A DNA stretch of 64,000 bases from Amblyomma americanum (lineage: Eukaryota; Arthropoda; Arachnida; Ixodida; Ixodidae). A program made the position numbers and the translations under genes. Position 1 is the stretch's first letter; every line of letters begins with the position of its first letter. Location: contig NC_135505.1 in the NCBI RefSeq assembly GCF_052857255.1, forward strand, positions 47,332,507 to 47,396,506, in the 5' to 3' direction. Positions 57,501-60,147 of this stretch are shown piece by piece. A model generated the notes under the pieces. The model did no database searches, was not told where the DNA came from, and saw nothing but the letters and a program-made list of their open reading frames with translations.

Positions 57501-60147
57501 GAGTTGTAGGGTCTTGTAGTTGGCACTTCAGAAACAGAAATATAATTGCAACTACTACACGGCAAGGTTTTTCTACTATTTCTATGTCACTTGCTGAAGT
57601 CCTCACTTTGAACAAATTAGTACTGAATGCTGGGTCACCTTTGACTCAGAAAGTTGTATCGAGCTGGCTAACTAAAAGACTTCATTAGCCAGCTTCATAT
57701 TCAGAGCGTGATTCTGTTTCTTATTATTTAGAGATAAGTCTGCATTAGAGAACACTGTCAAGTTCTGCTTTCCGGGCTGGCGAATCGTTTGTAGGTGATA
57801 TCAGAAAGCTGTATTTCCCAAGGACAGCGATAACTGAGTTGTCTGCCTTCACTGTGCTTAGCGATTTCGTATTTGCATTTGTTTACCTTTTCTTGTTGTG
57901 CAGGCAGGATAAAACTAGCATAACTGCCTAATTAATCTGTAGGTATAAGGTAAGCAACATCAAGAAGCGTAACGTATAGAAGATTGAGTAAGCTCCAATG
58001 GTTCGTTAGGGTCAGGGATGTTTCGTTCCGTAAGGGAAAAATTTCCTTGATTAGACTCAGAAATCTCTATTTCAGGCCTGTTTTCTCGACAGCAGCTTGA
58101 AAACTTAGCCAGTTTAAAGTAATTGAGAGACTTTTAATTCTCATAATTTCCTAAAACTCAGTACAAATTCCTTTTTCCCAAATTTTCTATCAGAATCCCT
58201 GAAAGAGGGAGAATTCCCCAAATGGAAAGCCAATGGTTAGATAGCGGTATGGATTCGTCGAAAAGGAATAAAGTAGAATCTGGGTGATACGAACACGGTT
58301 GATACAAATTTTGCGATGATCCGAATTTGCAAAACTCCCCAGCCAGAGTGCATTGTGTTCGATGTGTAGAATTTTGGATGTTCCGAACTCTCCCTTGCCT
58401 CTACGGATGATACAAATGCTCGAGCTGCGACTGCACCCTCGAGCACTAAGTGCTGCCCGCACATTGCCGACGTCGCGATCGCTAATCGTGCAGTGTGTAT
58501 CACGCGCAGTGAGTGGTGGTGTGCGGCCCACACATCGCCAAAGTCGCGATTGTTTATCGCATGGCATGCGCAGTGAGCGGCGGTGCATGGCCCGCACACT
58601 GCGAAAGTTGGATCCCTAATCGCGCGGTGAGCAGTTCACACTGCGTGCAGTAAGCGGTGGTGCGCGGCCCGCACATTGTGAAAGTCACGATCGCTAATCA
58701 CGCAAGTAGCGAGCTATAGCCGCACTGCAGTGAATAAGTCCTGTCAGCCGTAAACAGATCTTTGTGAATGAACTTTTCATGCTTCTACATACGAATTTTG
58801 CTCGTTTGGATGATACAAAATTTCAGATGATATGAATTTTTCCCGACCCCATGAGATTCGTATCACCGAGATTCTACTGTAGTAAACGGGGATGGCAGAA
58901 AGTCAGGTTGGAAGATGAGGTTAGTAAATCGGTAGTGATTAGTTACCATAAAAACCGGACTATAGGTCGGACCAGAATATAGGTCGACCCCCCAACTAAA
59001 TGAACTAAATGAAAAAAATCTTTTTCAATGGAAAAAGTACCGAACGAAACCCTTACGTTGAAACAAATGCGACTCGACAGGTTGCACGATGGTGGCAGTA
59101 TTTATTTTCATTTAAATGCTGCTCGTATGAACACCTGGCCAATTTTTAACAGTATCGCGCGCCCATCGACCCGTGTGTTTGTTTCTGGCACAAAGAAGTA
59201 CGGCGCCGTAGAGCAAAGCCTTTCCTCTTCATGAATCGCCGCACCCAGCCAGGATGGTGAGCCGTTGAATTGCGCCCTCGTGAGTCTAGAGGCACATGCG
59301 ACCTCTACCGGTTTCACGTGGATGCATTCGGCAGTCACAGGCAGCGATCTTGCACGCAGCGCAACCTTTCCTTCCAATTCTGGATACGCTGCGGTCCGCC
59401 CACGAAATGATGTTTTCTTTTGGTTGCTGCAAGTTGTAATGCACAGCTTCTGCCTCCGCCAGTACTGAATGCTCTTTTCAGATACTCCAAATTCGCGCTG
59501 TGCCGCCAGGTTCCCGTGAGCTTCCGCGTACTCAATTGCGTTTTTCTTGAAGGCGACGATGAATTGCCACCAGCTTCCGCTCATTTTGAAACAAAATGTG
59601 AAAACGCAGCCTTTAACCAAACAACGGAAACGCAAAATGGCGGTGCGACCGCACTGCTGCTGATGGCAATGGTGATGGAGGCTGCTGACTTCAGGCGCCC
59701 ATTGTTGCAAGACTTCCGTAGTTTTTTTTTGCCAATGACCGGTATATAAGACGGGGGCCGACTTTTCGCCATGGTTTTTTGAAAAAAAGTTCGGCCTATA
59801 TTCCAGTTTTACGGTAACTTGCAGGACGGGGCTGATTGAAGACCAGTCGGAGAGGACAGTCCTGCAGCGGTGCATAACTGGGCTTGACAGTGGTACTCAC
59901 GGCAATATCACCTTTGTGGTCCATGTTGTGCAGACTTGTATTCACTGTGGCTTTTCTTTTGCCTTCAGCATTTCTCAGTGTGCTTAGACGTTGTGCTGGA
60001 GTTTGAGTGGATGTAAAAAAGAAAGAAAAAGTACTTCAACCCTTGCTGGTGCTGTGGTGTGGATGCAGGTGTGGCGGTTGGCAGTGTCTGAGATTCTGGG
60101 CCCTTGCCTCAGCCTGAGCTATGTCACAAGGGAGAAGAAGCAGAAAA
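15371..60147 (+). CDS. PACS: PACS family sorting-protein gene, 13 internal exons (partial at both ends)
   Basis: PACS proteins are cytosolic adaptors that bind acidic clusters on cargo such as furin, link it to AP-1/AP-3/COPI, and steer endosome, TGN and ER-mitochondria traffic. Thirteen exons chain in frame on this strand: 15371-15524, 18783-18922, 25430-25489, 34014-34220, 35980-36003, 36074-36142, 36851-37208, 39296-39476, 41630-41672, 43388-43427, 45447-45573, 48089-48215 and 60069-60147. Splice phases agree at every junction and the total is 1609 nt. Conserved blocks in order are SLSSQPV, IKQKFIALLKKF, SSTPKPSLRPFF, RVVEQLSRLL, a CSVD block, LPIAEAM, VFVPFI, LQLDYW and LSYVTREKKQK, in the same order as vertebrate PACS1/2. 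The exons encoding the first part of the furin-binding region lie upstream of the window and the extreme C-terminus lies downstream. The longest intron, 11.9 kb, precedes the last exon. I am very sure of the family; a PACS1-versus-PACS2 assignment does not apply to an arthropod single gene. Confidence 0.93.
15525..17153. other. Intron sequence, mostly unassigned
   Basis: Part of the first visible PACS intron. A retroelement-like phrase (gcacaaagacgaggatgagc, near 16435) resembles the arm of the palindrome at 49.8 kb in composition but is too short to classify. Confidence 0.35.
17154..17585. mobile_element. TA-flanked MITE, family A copy 1
   Basis: TA lies on each side. The left end CAGTCGAATCTCAATCATAC pairs with the inverted right end CAGCACAATCTCAGCGATAC. 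Subterminal cgtatcat/atgatacg words repeat. The interior around 17400-17440 (CGGGCAGCAAGTACTTTGTG) is the reverse of a block in the copy at 58.4 kb, so both are one family. No protein. Confidence 0.72.
17588..18782. other. Intron sequence, unassigned
   Basis: No recognisable repeat or exon. The long open frame at 17301-17990 is a chance frame that crosses the end of the MITE. Confidence 0.35.
18783..18922 (+). CDS. PACS: PACS exon W2 (acidic serine cluster)
   Basis: Follows CTGTGCAG. The single G carried from exon W1 completes the first Asp codon. The exon encodes a run of Ser, Glu and Asp (TDEESSSSSNEEASDSE) and then the basic stretch RCRRRSSQMRK, ending at AAG|GTGGAG in phase 0. The acidic run has many S-x-x-E/D sites of the kind casein kinase 2 uses. 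It lies where the autoregulatory acidic cluster of vertebrate PACS1 lies; the regulatory role here is inference from that homology. Confidence 0.92.
19046..20785. mobile_element. Outer Tigger-like MITE, interrupted
   Basis: TA on each side. The left end CAGAGAAACTTTGTTATAAT pairs with the inverted right end CAGTCAAACCATGTTACAAC. A second element (19091-20046) is inserted close to its left end, after which gttcgttataaccgaaaatc resumes. Its own interior carries no recognisable protein. Confidence 0.65.
19091..20046 (-). mobile_element. pogo-type element lacking the DDE core (family TTACACG)
   Basis: TA at 19089-19090 and 20047-20048. The left end CCGTACAAATGCGTGTAAGG pairs with the inverted right end CCGTATAAACACGTGTAAGG. 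On the minus strand a degraded frame includes ALEHGKRAAGRKFDVAEKG-like HTH sequence (about 19560-19440) and then an acidic end DFLWNECAPEHSTSSESDSA (about 19320-19250). The catalytic region between them is absent. Confidence 0.72.
20788..21623. other. Intron sequence with one tiny MITE
   Basis: Apart from the 71-bp element at 20854-20924 nothing is recognised. Confidence 0.35.
20854..20924. mobile_element. 71-bp MITE with TA flanks
   Basis: Begins CAGTAAAATAC and ends GCGAGGTTTTACTG, with TA on both sides; the right end inverted (CAGTAAAACCTCGCTAATTC) matches the Tigger-type end seen near 31.65 kb. Confidence 0.55.
21798..21972. mobile_element. 175-bp MITE of the TTACACG family
   Basis: TA flanks both ends. 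Left CCATCTTGTGTATTAGCTGG and inverted right CCATATAAACTCGTGTAAAG resemble the ends of the 19091-20046 element. No coding sequence remains. Confidence 0.6.
22464..23124 (+). mobile_element. 5'-truncated RTE-type LINE
   Basis: A near-perfect 10-bp target duplication, CTATAYCAAG, lies at 22454-22463 and 23125-23134. The open frame ends at 23102 and encodes the C-terminal part of an endonuclease/reverse transcriptase protein: TEYVCLGQVV, ILPVLTYGAETWRLTK, KKWAWAGHVMR, RWADEIKKFAGKGW and MGEAFALQW. The short (TGA)n tail is typical for RTE elements. The catalytic RT core and endonuclease are missing through 5' truncation. The first 30 codons of the open frame belong to flanking sequence. Confidence 0.88.
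23377..25228 (-). mobile_element. Tigger-derived element with only a C-terminal remnant
   Basis: TA flanks both ends. Left CACTAATCTCTCGTTATAAC and inverted right CAGTAATCACTCGTTATAAT match, with gttataagcg words nearby. On the minus strand, 23808-23539 ends in KNLKQPKLTAFFAPE, the kind of short basic end found on Tigger transposases. I see no DDE core and no clear HTH in the rest. Confidence 0.7.
25430..25489 (+). CDS. PACS: PACS exon W3 (IKQKFIALLKKF block)
   Basis: A 60-nt exon after CATTGCAG with donor GAG|GTGGGA, phase 0 on both sides. It encodes RNIKQKFIALLKKFRVPDAE, nearly identical to the conserved basic-hydrophobic segment that closes the PACS furin-binding region. Confidence 0.94.
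25490..26459. other. Intron sequence, unassigned
   Basis: No gene or repeat family recognised between PACS exon W3 and the next transposon. Confidence 0.35.
26460..27270 (-). mobile_element. DDE-less Tigger derivative, family B copy 1
   Basis: Left end CCGTATTTACACGATTGTAA and inverted right end CCATATTTACACGATTGTAA. TA follows the right end; the left flank is AA, perhaps a mutated TA. On the minus strand a degraded frame begins with an HTH-like ILYAEETNCAFGRK (about 26840-26790) and soon passes to a C-terminal block FAKCGISRDNIRTTWC (about 26695-26640). The copy at 48.7 kb has the same arrangement. Confidence 0.7.
27489..28882 (-). mobile_element. pogo-like DNA transposon, copy 2 (5'-truncated)
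   Basis: TA precedes a left end CCGTATTTAGTCATGTAATG like that of copy 1. The transposase frame runs out at about 28882, where the Mutator-like sequence begins; the other terminus is missing. Confidence 0.78.
27757..28882 (-). pseudogene. pogo-type transposase, copy 2
   Basis: Clearly the same protein as copy 1: RRAFHRPKTGKFPHVEEA, then GNGDQTPLTFDMPRNMT with the first Asp, YVKFKRKTVPKGNFPRDIHV, LLLVLDSFSG with the second Asp, SLLQPLDVSLNKPFKDNVRR with the third, and an acidic tail ending SEDSDSE with a stop at 27757. Frame changes near 28660, 28170 and 27850 break it. The first HTH is lost. Confidence 0.88.
28883..31450 (+). mobile_element. Mutator-like element, copy 1
   Basis: Carries a MULE-type transposase and ends with TTCAAGACCCTCATCCCCCC then TTAAG, the inverse of the end found at 61.87 kb. 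About 800 bp of AT-rich non-coding sequence separate the stop codon from this end. The 5' terminus was not found; the element abuts pogo copy 2. Confidence 0.7.
29160..30649 (+). pseudogene. Mutator-like transposase, one frameshift
   Basis: An ATG at 29160 opens 311 codons. They include a Cys pair (LTCSNCD), the block LADFCATMNLSHRGLHH, DGTWKTRGHNSNIAVG with a likely catalytic Asp near residue 156, NAGRMETEAAIVLFNRS, SDGDSRSFHAL with the second Asp near residue 250, and KDCLNHVHKRMGTAL with a Glu just before. After a frameshift near 30025 the next frame continues GGKGNLTQDKIKKITSYYG and runs to 30649 (DGMTQNAIECLHSVIW). This is the Mutator-like transposase family common in arthropods. Restoring one base would give a near full-length frame, so the copy is fairly young. 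Residue roles are inference from family layout. Confidence 0.85.
31451..31645. other. Intron sequence, unassigned
   Basis: Short stretch between transposons with nothing recognised. Confidence 0.3.
31648..31795. repeat. Tigger-type terminal fragment
   Basis: Starts AGTAAAACCTCGATAATTCG and repeats aattcgaac/taatttgaa words, the subterminal signature of the Tigger family also seen at 44.66 kb and 47.3 kb. No partner end was found. Confidence 0.5.
31717..32715 (-). pseudogene. Jockey/CR1-type LINE reverse transcriptase fragment
   Basis: Minus-strand RT, degraded. Reading down from 32715: HGF-like and FFEAFDRLLHHRL (RT motif A region, near 32490), then SGVPSGV (motif B, near 32340), then LFAHGCVLFRTI where the catalytic (Y/F)ADD motif should be, then TLKPSKTKLDCF and SPYKYLGVYLQSDITWN. 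The catalytic DD has become HG. Stops and frame changes lie in the upper half; the lower 195 codons are open. Confidence 0.83.
32716..33426. other. Intron sequence, unassigned
   Basis: Includes a short TGTA microsatellite (32857-32871) near the LINE. Nothing else recognised. Confidence 0.35.
33427..33765. mobile_element. hAT-like MITE
   Basis: Starts CAGAGGTTCTCAATATTTTT and ends with a weakly inverted CCCAGTTTAGGAGCCCATG. The CAG(A/G)GGTTCTCAA start is the usual terminus of hAT elements and recurs at 37458. No coding sequence. Confidence 0.5.
34014..34220 (+). CDS. PACS: PACS exon W4 (acidic linker and STPKP block)
   Basis: Follows TGTGCAG in phase 0 and encodes AFGTDPGLEQELLEKP, then an acidic Leu/Glu-rich stretch, then SLGSSTPKPSLRPFF, the tick version of the PACS motif before the middle region. 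I place the donor at CGG|GTGTGT (34221). A closer match to the donor consensus exists at 34204 (CTTG|GTGAAG) but would leave phase 1 and break the frame of the 36.9-kb exon, so it is rejected unless another exon intervenes. Confidence 0.88.
34265..34440 (+). repeat. Truncated Ruka-like SINE
   Basis: Has ATTAAAGAATCCCAGGTGG and TGAAATTTATCCAGAGCCC, then a ttcctctcttctttttactccc pyrimidine tail, matching the 3' part of the SINE at 8.2 kb. The tRNA-like head is missing. Confidence 0.6.
34441..35979. other. Intron sequence, unassigned
   Basis: No confident exon or element between PACS exons W4 and W5. Confidence 0.35.
35980..36003 (+). CDS. PACS: PACS exon W5, 24-nt microexon
   Basis: Bounded by TTTTACAG and CAG|GTGAGG and encoding GQDSDSIQ in phase 0. 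It is separated from the next exon by only 70 bp. Both splice sites are strong, and the sequence continues the acidic Ser/Asp character of the neighbouring middle region. It could be skipped without changing frame. Confidence 0.75.
36074..36142 (+). CDS. PACS: PACS exon W6 (acidic and proline-rich middle region)
   Basis: 69 nt between CTCTACAG and GAC|GTGAGT, phase 0 on both sides, encoding DTDEESPPAQET and then a proline-rich PPPPITPRED end. The PACS middle region is poorly conserved, so the call rests on strong splice sites, frame, and position between two certain exons. Confidence 0.82.
36143..36850. other. Intron sequence, unassigned
   Basis: PACS intron; the open frame at 36265-36597 has no family features. 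Confidence 0.35.
36851..37208 (+). CDS. PACS: PACS exon W7 (start of C-terminal Pacs-1 domain)
   Basis: The largest exon, 358 nt, after GTGCTCAG with donor TCTG|GTCAGT, phase 0 in and phase 1 out. It encodes RVVEQLSRLLPAEEW, then VLVVGGTDLLRAAL, RLQKFCHCN, VRVGVLGSEAFLAALVRLYV and YLRFFLMP, matching the start of the conserved Pacs-1 domain. A second acceptor at 36866 (TGTGCAG|CGG) would drop five residues in frame. The exon is very GC-rich compared with its surroundings. Confidence 0.95.
37380..37425. repeat. Perfect 21-bp hairpin
   Basis: Arms 37380-37400 and 37405-37425 are perfectly complementary around a 4-base loop (gtag). Part of the arm (acaacattagtgtagacc) occurs again directly at 37440-37457, right next to a hAT-like terminus. 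Confidence 0.85.
37458..37560. repeat. hAT-like terminus
   Basis: Starts CAGGGGTTCTCAAACTGGGT, a classic hAT terminal sequence. The other end of the element was not identified; further intron sequence to 39295 has nothing recognised. Confidence 0.5.
37561..39295. other. Intron sequence, unassigned
   Basis: No exon or classified element found; open frames here have no family features. Confidence 0.35.
39296..39476 (+). CDS. PACS: PACS exon W8, ends at a GC donor
   Basis: Follows CGCTGCAG. Its first two bases join the G from exon W7 to make Gly. It encodes GPLLRYLCSVDNCYASQF, SEGWLEEAEQ and LQLPIAEAMINHRPRN, the central part of the Pacs-1 domain. The only donor that joins in frame to exon W9 is AACAG|GCAAGC, a GC-AG intron. 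It leaves phase 2, which exon W9 completes as Ser. Confidence 0.92.
39822..41139 (+). mobile_element. Internally deleted Tigger element with intact ORF
   Basis: TA flanks both ends. Left CAGTAGAACCCCGCTGTTAC pairs with inverted right CAGTGGAACCCCGTTCATAC. The word cccggctgttacg recurs near both ends. At 1.3 kb it is well below the 2.2 kb of the full Tigger at 9.1 kb, the difference being loss of the catalytic region. Confidence 0.88.
40330..40992 (+). CDS. DNA-binding/acidic protein from a deleted Tigger transposase, 220 codons
   Basis: An uninterrupted frame from ATG (40330) to TAA. Residues 1-55 are a CENP-B/pogo-type helix-turn-helix: MALRKRKALSLEEKLDVLNA, then KRVDIAKDLGLPPLTLNSIV. A junction near residues 60-80 runs straight into HCFARCGFR, a segment that in full Tigger proteins lies after the DDE core. 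The rest is strongly acidic and ends in the basic tail KKRQSTILNFFKT. The product could bind Tigger ends but cannot cut DNA. Whether it is expressed is unknown; keeping an open frame may just mean the copy is young. Confidence 0.8.
   Translation: MALRKRKALSLEEKLDVLNAVNRQPAQKRVDIAKDLGLPPLTLNSIVSKRAEIQGNAASAWTAVSVSTAQHCFARCGFRMDGGEETATEAEETEAASHDQELSEALNALGATGVTYDDYVAVDAAVVTSECQSITEIVADSVASEASDCVDDEEHESHDSGELADPSFGEAVAALDLLRRYVTPKSDAESNVAFRAIEKRMVFSSERKKRQSTILNFFKT
41142..41629. other. Intron sequence, unassigned
   Basis: Contains a short (CT)n run near 41515-41530; no element recognised. Confidence 0.35.
41630..41672 (+). CDS. PACS: PACS exon W9 (VFVPFI block)
   Basis: A 43-nt exon after CTTTCCAG with the donor CAGT|GTGAGT. 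Completing the Ser codon from exon W8, it encodes SSEDESSQVFVPFIS, the equivalent of the vertebrate PACS segment ending in KFIPFIG. Phase 0 out. Confidence 0.92.
41673..42319. other. Intron sequence, unassigned
   Basis: No exon or repeat recognised. Confidence 0.35.
42322..43198 (-). mobile_element. DDE-less pogo-type element, family C copy 1
   Basis: Left end CCGTAAAAACCAGACTATAG and inverted right end CCGTAAAAACCGGAATATAG, followed by TA on the right; the left flank reads TG, perhaps a mutated TA. About 880 bp. The minus strand holds only the DNA-binding half of a transposase. The copy at 58.9 kb has the same length and layout. Confidence 0.85.
42543..42983 (-). CDS. Two-HTH DNA-binding fragment of a pogo-type transposase
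   Basis: From an ATG near 42968, MSGSRWQFTVAFKKNAIEYA leads into EFGVSEKSIQYWWRLKLR, the first HTH (psq/brinker-like). It is followed by a linker with LEGKVALRARSLPVTAECIH and the second HTH block PSWLRRFMKRKGFALRRRT, stopping at 42543. No catalytic residue follows. The upstream 17 codons in the same frame (to 43034) lie before the likely start. An intact frame of about 140 codons. Confidence 0.72.
   Translation of the reverse strand, partial: TFCFKMSGSRWQFTVAFKKNAIEYAEAHSNLAAQREFGVSEKSIQYWWRLKLRIATCSNQKKTSFLGRTAAYPELEGKVALRARSLPVTAECIHVKAVEVARASRLTRAQFKGSPSWLRRFMKRKGFALRRRTCVCQKQTCGSMGA
43388..43427 (+). CDS. PACS: PACS exon W10 (DVKIGVAEGG block)
   Basis: A 40-nt exon between TTTTCCAG and TCAG|GTCAGT, phase 0 in and phase 1 out, encoding DVKIGVAEGGMTS. 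It corresponds to the VVKVGLVE segment of PACS. Confidence 0.92.
43615..44517 (+). mobile_element. Internally deleted Tigger element
   Basis: TA flanks both ends. Left CAGTCGAACCCCTCTGCAAC pairs with inverted right CAGTCGAATCCCGCTACAAC. The word ttcaacgaaa repeats near the left end. 0.9 kb, no DDE core. Confidence 0.88.
44036..44400 (+). pseudogene. Tigger HTH joined to C-terminal tail, broken
   Basis: ATG at 44036 starts MATPCRKRKFLPLEDKARII, stopped by a TGA near 44105. The frame continues RKKGDIAADFGISNSTLSTI, a complete CENP-B-type HTH, then after a frame change a short C-terminal tail RTQAKMTEFFGYK at about 44360-44398. The second DNA-binding and DDE regions are missing. Confidence 0.78.
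44659..44830. repeat. Tigger-type terminal fragment
   Basis: Starts CAGTAAAAGCTCGTTAATTC and repeats gttaattcgaac and taatttgaac words. No partner end nearby. Confidence 0.55.
45091..45182. repeat. Two adjacent hairpins around an AATCCTT repeat
   Basis: First hairpin: tgagaatgca (45091-45100) and tgcattctca (45106-45115) around a 5-base loop. Then aatcctt units. Second hairpin: 18-bp perfect arms 45143-45160 and 45165-45182 around aaga. Both share the gaatgcaaagg theme. Confidence 0.8.
45447..45573 (+). CDS. PACS: PACS exon W11 (Ser/Pro-rich loop)
   Basis: 127 nt after TGTTTCAG. The G from exon W10 completes the Val codon. It encodes VDMEECLGSSPPGAEST, TPPSSPS and then an Ala/Gly-rich stretch, ending CCAGG|GTCAGT in phase 2. 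Vertebrate PACS1 has a TPPSSPSM block at the same place. Confidence 0.92.
45574..45929. other. Intron sequence with a long C-run
   Basis: Contains a run of C near 45687 and an A-run near 45878; nothing else recognised. Confidence 0.35.
45930..46060 (-). repeat. Truncated SINE-like fragment
   Basis: Has the phrase gacattaaacctcacgtacc and GATTGAAATTATTCAAAAGG, reminiscent of tick SINE tails. Short and diverged; orientation uncertain. Confidence 0.35.
46254..46424 (+). repeat. RTE LINE fragment
   Basis: Encodes GRGRQKVMWADEVRKLAGIG and VSWSVVGEAFVPS, matching the C-terminus of the RTE copy at 22.4-23.1 kb, followed by gctgctgttgctgatga. Confidence 0.75.
46901..47012 (+). repeat. Direct repeat, copy 1
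   Basis: Contains gcggactacttccgtacctt and tgatctttgaaacggagt; repeated about 960 bp downstream at 47861-47969 with close to 90% identity by eye. Confidence 0.75.
47310..47470. repeat. Tigger-type fragment
   Basis: Repeated taattcgaac, tttgaactga and cgttcgaattt words of the Tigger family also seen at 44.66 kb. No ends found. Confidence 0.4.
47861..47969 (+). repeat. Direct repeat, copy 2
   Basis: Second copy of the repeat at 46901-47012. It differs by scattered substitutions and small gaps. The intervening sequence has no recognised protein; it includes a Tigger-like fragment (aattcgaac words) at about 47310-47470. Confidence 0.75.
48089..48215 (+). CDS. PACS: PACS exon W12 (LQLDYW block)
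   Basis: 127 nt after CTTGACAG. The first base completes Gly. It encodes GVGGTWSPCEAMELQLDYW, then FSLKAAFRSLQ, with donor CAG|GTGGGC in phase 0. This matches the GLQVDYW and LKSVFRSVQ blocks of vertebrate PACS. Confidence 0.94.
48705..49982 (-). mobile_element. DDE-less Tigger derivative, family B copy 2
   Basis: TA flanks both ends. Left CCGTATTTACACGATTGTAA pairs with inverted right CCGTATTTACACAACCGTAA. The minus strand carries a short HTH-like start MASFKMALILYAEETNYALS (about 49174-49115) running on to a C-terminal segment LFAKCGISLHDNVRTTSC (about 49040-48980), with stops. The same arrangement occurs at 26.5 kb. A palindromic insertion sits near the right end. Confidence 0.82.
49777..49895. 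repeat. Perfect 56-bp palindrome (7-base loop)
   Basis: Arms 49777-49832 and 49840-49895 are complementary at all 56 positions, with spacer ccttttc. With about 35 bp more (to about 49930) it lies between two copies of a 13-bp word, cttcggattttag, so it appears to be one insertion with a target duplication inside the family B element. Confidence 0.92.
49983..50673. other. Intron sequence, unassigned
   Basis: A short aagggccgcacccc phrase near 50185 resembles the TTACACG family ends; nothing further recognised. Confidence 0.35.
50676..51312. mobile_element. TA-flanked MITE, ATGAACCC family
   Basis: Left CCATATATACTCCCGCAATG and inverted right GTACGTACTCCCGTAATGAA share ACTCCCG(C/T)AATGAACCC; TA precedes the left end. 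A gggttcatta unit is repeated at the right end. The interior has a long C-run near 51080 and no recognisable protein. Confidence 0.65.
51315..51683. other. Intron sequence, unassigned
   Basis: Nothing recognised. Confidence 0.3.
51686..53112 (-). mobile_element. Internally deleted Tigger element
   Basis: TA flanks both ends. Left TAGCATAGACCGCTTATAAT pairs with inverted right CAGCTCAGACCCTTTATAAC. The word ttataagcgg recurs near both ends. It keeps the HTH and the C-terminus of the transposase but not the DDE core. Confidence 0.85.
51929..52510 (-). pseudogene. Tigger HTH plus C-terminal segment, broken
   Basis: Read down from about 52505: KRQALEIKQSIMRDVESGLK, then KKYGVADVTLSAIWKDSDKL, a full CENP-B-type HTH, then a stop at about 52303. 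A short GSIQRFKDRHEIS piece of the second DNA-binding domain follows, and after a frame change the acidic C-terminal part ALDCCKKLRLYCAQRNISEQ, ending at 51929. The catalytic core is missing. Confidence 0.82.
53127..53330 (+). repeat. Inverted repeat arm, left
   Basis: Contains gttgcccttcctatcaaggg, ctcttcggcatcaggagc and ctgtcagtgggatgaagctt. An inverted copy lies at about 56655-56860. Confidence 0.8.
53351..54334 (-). repeat. Solo LTR of a gypsy-type element (approximate ends)
   Basis: Minus-strand sequence reads like an LTR: a GC-rich U3, a TATAAAT box (53897-53903), then a run of several hundred bases of U5-like sequence. TTTTG lies at both proposed borders (53346-53350 and 54335-54339), though the right end reads CAAA rather than CA. 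No coding sequence or second LTR is present. Confidence 0.5.
53897..53903 (-). promoter_or_regulatory. TATA box of the solo LTR
   Basis: TATAAAT on the minus strand, in GCGCCTATAAATGAGGGGCT context typical of an LTR promoter. Confidence 0.45.
54355..56575 (-). mobile_element. Tigger DNA transposon, near full length
   Basis: TA flanks both ends (54353-54354 and 56576-56577). Left CAGTAAACTCTCTTTTACTC pairs with inverted right CAGTAAACCCTCGTTAACTC. At 2.2 kb and with all transposase regions recognisable it is full length but decayed. Confidence 0.9.
54590..56065 (-). pseudogene. Tigger transposase, several lesions
   Basis: From ATG at 56065: MSRPKLCKSPTEEKKAALIK with a degraded HTH, then KRKRIRASRFLDIEAALMLC, the second DNA-binding domain with GHTDFNCSNDWFEQFKRNN. 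After a frame change comes ADKDIFNLDKAALFSKM, where the first catalytic Asp is kept but the next residue is Lys instead of Glu. Then LLFIVGNCPSHG, where the second catalytic Asp is Gly (codon at 55259-55261), and LQLMDQRVNEIARKFDRKS with the third Asp. An acidic C-terminal part (GCASDAEDGEVTFEEYAIYE) lies at about 54930-54850. Frame changes near 55700, 55375 and 55110 break it. Confidence 0.88.
56578..56645. repeat. Short TTACACG-family remnant
   Basis: Starts acttgtgtaggggccgcact and ends gtgtggcccttacacgaata, an inverted pair of the ends of the 19.1-kb family, with almost nothing between them. Confidence 0.5.
56655..56860 (-). repeat. Inverted repeat arm, right
   Basis: Inverted, roughly 80-85% similar copy of 53127-53330. 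The pair encloses a solo LTR and a full Tigger. It may be a pair of ends of one larger element or two copies of one unclassified repeat. Confidence 0.78.
56861..58268. other. Intron sequence, unassigned
   Basis: AT-rich; a cagaaatataattgca phrase near 57466 and 57535 is a short direct repeat. No gene recognised. Confidence 0.35.
58271..58879. mobile_element. TA-flanked MITE, family A copy 2, with internal repeats
   Basis: TA at 58269-58270 and 58880-58881. Left AAGTAGAATCTGGGTGATAC pairs with inverted right CAGTAGAATCTCGGTGATAC. Between about 58455 and 58705 a 62-80 bp unit (gcccgcacatt...gcgatcgctaatc...gcgcagtgagcggtgg) is repeated about four times. Same family as 17154-17585. Confidence 0.75.
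58882..58945 (+). repeat. RTE LINE scrap
   Basis: Contains ggcagaaagtcaggttgg and agatgaggttag, matching the RTE 3' region at 22.98 kb. It is squeezed between two TA-flanked elements. Confidence 0.55.
58946..59814 (-). mobile_element. DDE-less pogo-type element, family C copy 2
   Basis: TA at 58944-58945 and 59815-59816. Left CCATAAAAACCGGACTATAG and inverted right CCGTAAAACTGGAATATAGG. 869 bp, colinear over its whole length with the copy at 42.3 kb. Confidence 0.88.
59150..59584 (-). pseudogene. Two-HTH DNA-binding fragment, frameshifted copy
   Basis: From MSGSWWQFIVAFKKNAIEYA through EFGVSEKSIQYWRRQKL it follows the 42.5-kb copy closely, as far as RLTRAQFNGSPSWL. There a small insertion near 59245 shifts the frame and scrambles the second HTH tail. 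Confidence 0.78.
59817..60068. other. Intron sequence before PACS exon W13
   Basis: Pyrimidine-rich stretch near 59950-59990; no element recognised. Confidence 0.3.
60069..60147 (+). CDS. PACS: PACS exon W13 (LSYVTREKKQK block)
   Basis: 79 nt after GATGCAG with donor AAAA|GTGAGT, phase 0 in and phase 1 out. It encodes VWRLAVSEILGPCLSLSYV and TREKKQK, matching the vertebrate segment ending TKEKNKK. The next PACS block (the residues ending in a conserved ICSAK-like motif) is not found in the remaining 3.8 kb, so the gene continues downstream of the window. Confidence 0.92.

Noticed and set aside
58455..58705. CRISPR-like array
   Set aside because: The repeats are long and degenerate, spacing is irregular, and the context is a eukaryotic MITE.
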